DNA of 64,000 bases, taken from assembly GCF_000143415.4 (NCBI RefSeq), contig NW_003314261.1, positions 6,112,822 to 6,176,821 of the forward strand, in the 5' to 3' direction. Below the pieces are notes generated by a model. It worked only from the letters and a program-made list of their open reading frames with translations, did not search any database and had not been told where the DNA came from. The stretch is from Selaginella moellendorffii (lineage: Eukaryota > Streptophyta > Lycopodiopsida > Selaginellales > Selaginellaceae). This document shows, piece by piece, positions 60,566 to 64,000 of the stretch (the first letter of the stretch is position 1; each line of letters begins with the position of its first letter). The position numbers and the translations under genes are program-made.

Positions 60566-61137
60566 GGAAGGCTGGCGTTGACATAAAGATCCCAGGACAG
60601 GATGTCTCGGCTTTCGAGGTGTCTTTTCGGACGTAGGTTTCATAGTGACGCTGATCTATAACAACAGTCACACGTTGTTTTTTTCTTTTCCAGCTCCACT
60701 GATTGAAGAGGTTGCCGAGGAGCAGTATTATCTTTTGTCGAGGTTGGAGCAAGGAATTCCAGAAGGACCGGCTGTGGAGGTTTTCTCTACTGTGTTGAGT
60801 TTTTCTTAATCTAGTGATTGACAGGGGAGGCGATTCCTCTCGAATACAATCCGGAAGATCTGAACGCGATCGACTTCGACAATGGAGCGATAATTTTCTT
60901 GACAGGTGGCAAAGGTACGGTGAGTCGTGGACATTTTCTTACTTGTTTTCATTGCAGAAATCAGTGAGGCAGTGAGTCCTGGTGCTGAAATCGTCGACGC
61001 AGAATCGTCCAAGAAGATGGATACTGTGACCAATGTGCTCTTGTCAGACTGAAAACGGTGTCCAAACCACTAAGCATAGGTGGCGGCATGCAACGAAGGT
61101 CCTACCACACAAGTGGTTTTCGTCCGCGGTGATATTC
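60566..61137 (+). pseudogene. IBA57/CAF17-like pseudogene, copy B (3' part)
   Basis: Only the C-terminal half is present; the 5' half found in copy A is deleted. It begins at the GWRWHKDPR equivalent, where the second Trp codon is TGA. It then keeps YYLLSRLEQGIPEGPAVE, GEAIPLEYNPEDLNAIDFDN and VSPGAEIVDAESSKKMDTVT with a 13-nt or similar loss before CALVRLK. It is nearly identical to copy A elsewhere, so the duplication is recent. Confidence 0.8.
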
Positions 61138-61172
61138 TAGTGAGCACGGCGGGGGTGAATAGCGGCTAAAAA

Positions 61173-62682
61173 ATGGACGGGAAGCCTTTCGTTCTGGTCG
61201 TGGCCATCGTTTTGCTATGGTCTTCATCTCCAGCAGAATCGAAGGATTGCTCCAGAATTCAAAGGAAGACTTACAAATCTCCAGCTTTTTCTCTGGAGCC
61301 GGGAGAGGTCCAAGACCGATACTACAAGATCGAGTTTCCCAAAGGTCATATTGGCGTCAAGAACTTTCAGGGAGAGATTGTAGATGAGCTTGGGAATCCC
61401 ATGCCTCTGACCGAACTCTATCTGCATCACTGGGTGGTATTTGGCCTCTACCTGAAGAGCTCCGAGAGAAAAGAGCTGGTCAGAGGCGGTTTCCATGATC
61501 GTCTAGGCTCGCCATCCGCTATAATCACTGGAAACGATGGAATTTGTCAGCACAACGTCCATTCACAGTTCTGGGGTCTTGGTGCCGAGACAAGGCACAC
61601 GAGCTACTTTGTTCCAGGATCCTATGCTATCGGCATTGGCAACCCTCCGGAAGGCTACGAGGAGCTCTTTGTGCTCAACCTCCATGCCATCGACGGCAGA
61701 GGAACATATGATCCCCAACTATGCCATGAGTGCCGCTGCAGCTTGTACAACGTAACAACAGAAATCTCGGGACAACCTTTGAAGGAAGGCTATAAAGGCG
61801 GTCTGCGTTGCTGCTACGAAGGGACCAAATGCGCAGTGAAGCCGGGATTTCAAGCACCAAAGAGGGTTCTCTACATGCAATATACTGTCGAATGGGTGGA
61901 GTGGGACGAGTGTGTCCTACCTGTTCGTGTTTATTTGTTCGACATCACAGACAGCAGGAAGCGAGATCCAGTCGACCCTCAAGTTGGCTGCCAAGTTCGT
62001 TTTTCCTCATTCTAAAAGTTTCTCTTATGTTTCTTACGATTGTCTTGCAGACCGAGTATGACGTTCCTGCTTGTGACCCGTCCTCAAATCCCGATTGTAT
62101 TTATCAGCTGGAGAATCACCTGGTGATTCCAAAAGGGGGTAGCATTATCTACGGAGTAGCACATCAGCACGCTGCAGGCATGGGCATGAGCATGCACGGA
62201 GAGGTAAGAAGAAGTAAAAAAAAACTCTCATGACTGTCGATTTGTGTGGCTTTTCCAGGATGGTCGGCACTTGTGCTCTTCGATTCCTCTATACGGGAAT
62301 GGATCAGCTCCTGGCAACGAAGATGGCTACGTTGTTGGAATGTCTACATGCATTCCCGAGCCAGGGACTCTAATGGTCGCGAGCGGTGAGAAGCTCCACT
62401 TCTCCTCATCGTATAGTTCTGCCCAGGAGCACACGGGGGTCATGGCGATCTTCTATCTCATGGTGAGCGACAATGACACTGTGTCTCTTGGAGAAGTCAA
62501 GGTACGTTTTTTACTTGTTTGTTAGATTGAGCAATTGCTTTTTTCTCCTCCAGGATGTAAAAAATAGAGTTAATGTGATGGCGGTCACGCTTGGGATCGT
62601 TGCAATGGTGGCATTGGTGGTCAGATTTAGCATTTGGAACAAGAAACGAGAGTCCCATAAAGGATACAATGCATTGCTTTAG
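61173..62682 (+). CDS. Stress-up-regulated Nod19 family protein, copy B (membrane-anchored)
   Basis: Exons 61173-61994 (822 nt), 62051-62203 (153), 62259-62501 (243) and 62554-62682 (129); 449 codons, 448 residues. Same signal peptide (MDGKPFVLVVAIVLLWSSS) as copy A and the same conserved blocks: LYLHHWVVFG, TRHTSYFVPGSYAIGIGN, CSLYNVTT, CVLPVRVYLFDITDSRKRDP, YDVPACDPSSNPDC, GVAHQHAAGMGMSMHGE and SSYSSAQEHTGVM. Exon 4 encodes DVKNRVNVMAV, a hydrophobic helix (TLGIVAMVALVVRFSIW) and a short basic tail (NKKRESHKGYN): a type I membrane protein with most of the chain outside (inference). Molecular activity of the family is unknown. Exons 2 and 3 have exactly the lengths seen in copy A. Confidence 0.9.
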
Positions 62683-64000
62683 GATTATTTGGGGATGGCC
62701 TGCTATGAAATATAATAAATATATATAAAGTTGGGAAAATAAAAAATGCATATTGGTGTTGTGACAATATATATATATGCTATGTAATACATTAATTATA
62801 GTAATATAGCATATACTTGAGATTAAATTCCATTCTTGTTTATAATAAAGGAATCCCATTATTTTGATATTCCAAATAGTGGAAGTAAAGAGCATTGCAA
62901 TTTGTATCCAAGAGTGCAAAGTTTTTTGGTTGAAGGGCAATGTTTTTGGTAGTGCTTTACTTAGTGTTTAGGATTGTTCATAATTACTTTTGTTTTTGTT
63001 CCTTTGTTCTTTTTTAGATTTAGATTTGTGTTAACTTTTTGCCAGATCTAAGATTATAGTTATCAAATTTATTATTACCTTTTCAATTTTCATAGATTCT
63101 TTTTTTCTGCCATACCATGCTATCATTACTTAAGGCTATTGGTGTTGCTTTGTTGGATTTGGCTTTTGGTGTTGTGGGATATGATCATATTACCATCTCT
63201 AACTGATATGGAGTGTAATTGTGACATCAATTAAAACTATAATTTATACAATCTAGTTTTTGGAGAATGTAAAAAGATTGAGTTTATAAGAAATTGTGAA
63301 GTGGATTCTTTTTAATAAGGAATTTGATTACTTTAAAGATAACTTTAAAGATGAGTTAGAGATTTCATAGGGTCTTTTAATTTATCATTTGATCCTTTTT
63401 TTTTTCCTTATAATCTTCCCTAACCTTTTTCTTATTTCTTAGCTTAAGCCACTTTCTCATCTACAATTTTGTTTTTTTCTTACATATCAATATGATTTTC
63501 ATTCTCAGTTTGATGTTAAGTTAAGTGTTTTTATCTTCCTCATACTAATTTATATGTTAACCATGTGTTTGAAGTTGAAAATCTTACTTTTATGTTATTA
63601 GTAGAATAGGTTCAAGGTAGTCTCACCTTCAGAAAATTTAGGTTTAACATGTCCAAATCATTACATCACTTTTCAATTGTCATAATTAGCTCATAAACAT
63701 TGTCCATTTATGAGTTTCTTACTACTAAAATGCATAAATAAATTTATAAACTATGTCTAGTTTGTTAATCTACTAAGAAAGAAAACCTCTTTATCCTCAC
63801 TAACTTGAGGCTTAAAATGTTTTTCAAAACAAGTGATATGGTTGCATTCTTTACCTCTAATTTAATCTTGTCAACTAAAATAAAAAGAACGATTGACTAG
63901 GAAATTACCTTTTCCAGGTTTTACTATGCTTTGAAAGTAGTGATACACAAGGAGGAAGAAATGTATTTCAATTGTATATAAATGGGTATATATATAGAAA
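62683..64000. other. AT-rich tail of the window
   Basis: No gene, repeat end or RNA gene recognised. It contains an (AT)n tract at about 62767-62779 and poly-T runs. Confidence 0.45.

Larger units (their letters stand above)
54955..62690 (+). repeat. Tandem segmental duplication (INO80C - IBA57-like - Nod19)
   Basis: Block A (about 54955-58330) and block B (about 59943-62690) carry the same three genes in the same order and strand with high DNA identity including introns; both begin GATGCTATTAGGGTT. A collapsed third piece lies between them at 58585-58925. The spacer also holds the knottin-like gene on the other strand. Confidence 0.9.

Overview
The window looks like nuclear DNA of a vascular plant with very short introns (41 to about 80 bp where I could resolve them), compact intron-rich housekeeping genes, an intronless DYW-type PPR gene and LTR retrotransposon debris. 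That combination is what I would expect of a lycophyte such as Selaginella; the taxon is an inference, not something read directly. No bacterial operons, CRISPR arrays or complete RNA genes were seen.

Layout. 0-11 kb is gene-dense: an ALDH2-type aldehyde dehydrogenase (-), a small secreted eight-cysteine lipid-transfer-like protein (+), an organellar-type isoleucyl-tRNA synthetase (+) and an OVATE family protein (+). 11-17 kb is a cytochrome P450 cluster on the minus strand: three intact CYP85-clan (CYP716-like) genes with the same three-exon plan, plus one wrecked copy. 17-33 kb is a retroelement nest: a degenerate Ty1/copia pol relict, a complete 7.5 kb LTR element with target-site duplications and no coding capacity (LARD-like), a TRIM-like mini-element and an older LTR-like repeat pair. 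The nest lies between two scraps of one PPR gene. At 33-34.7 kb a fourth full-length P450 copy, the sister of the third, is broken by a 5-nt deletion. 35-43.6 kb holds two Ty3/gypsy gag-pol copies in inverted orientation around a 100-N assembly gap.

44.8-54.8 kb is gene-dense again: a DYW-type PPR protein (-) divergently paired, 46 bp apart, with a TruB-family tRNA pseudouridine synthase (+); a phosphoinositide-specific phospholipase C (+); a small secreted PLAT-domain protein (+, two exons reconstructed here); and 4-diphosphocytidyl-2-C-methylerythritol kinase (IspE) of the plastid isoprenoid pathway (+).

54.9-62.7 kb is a tandem segmental duplication of a three-gene block: INO80 complex subunit C (IES6-like), an IBA57/CAF17-like folate-binding protein, and a stress-up-regulated Nod19 protein. 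The two blocks have decayed in different places: INO80C is intact only in the first, full-length membrane-anchored Nod19 only in the second, and the IBA57-like gene is broken in both. Between the blocks lie a third mini-copy and a small secreted knottin-like peptide gene (-). The last 1.3 kb is AT-rich with nothing recognisable.

No previously undescribed system is proven here. The best leads are the knottin-like peptide, the non-coding LTR element with paired tRNA T-arm-like hairpins, the decaying duplicated block, and the P450 cluster with its expansion and loss.
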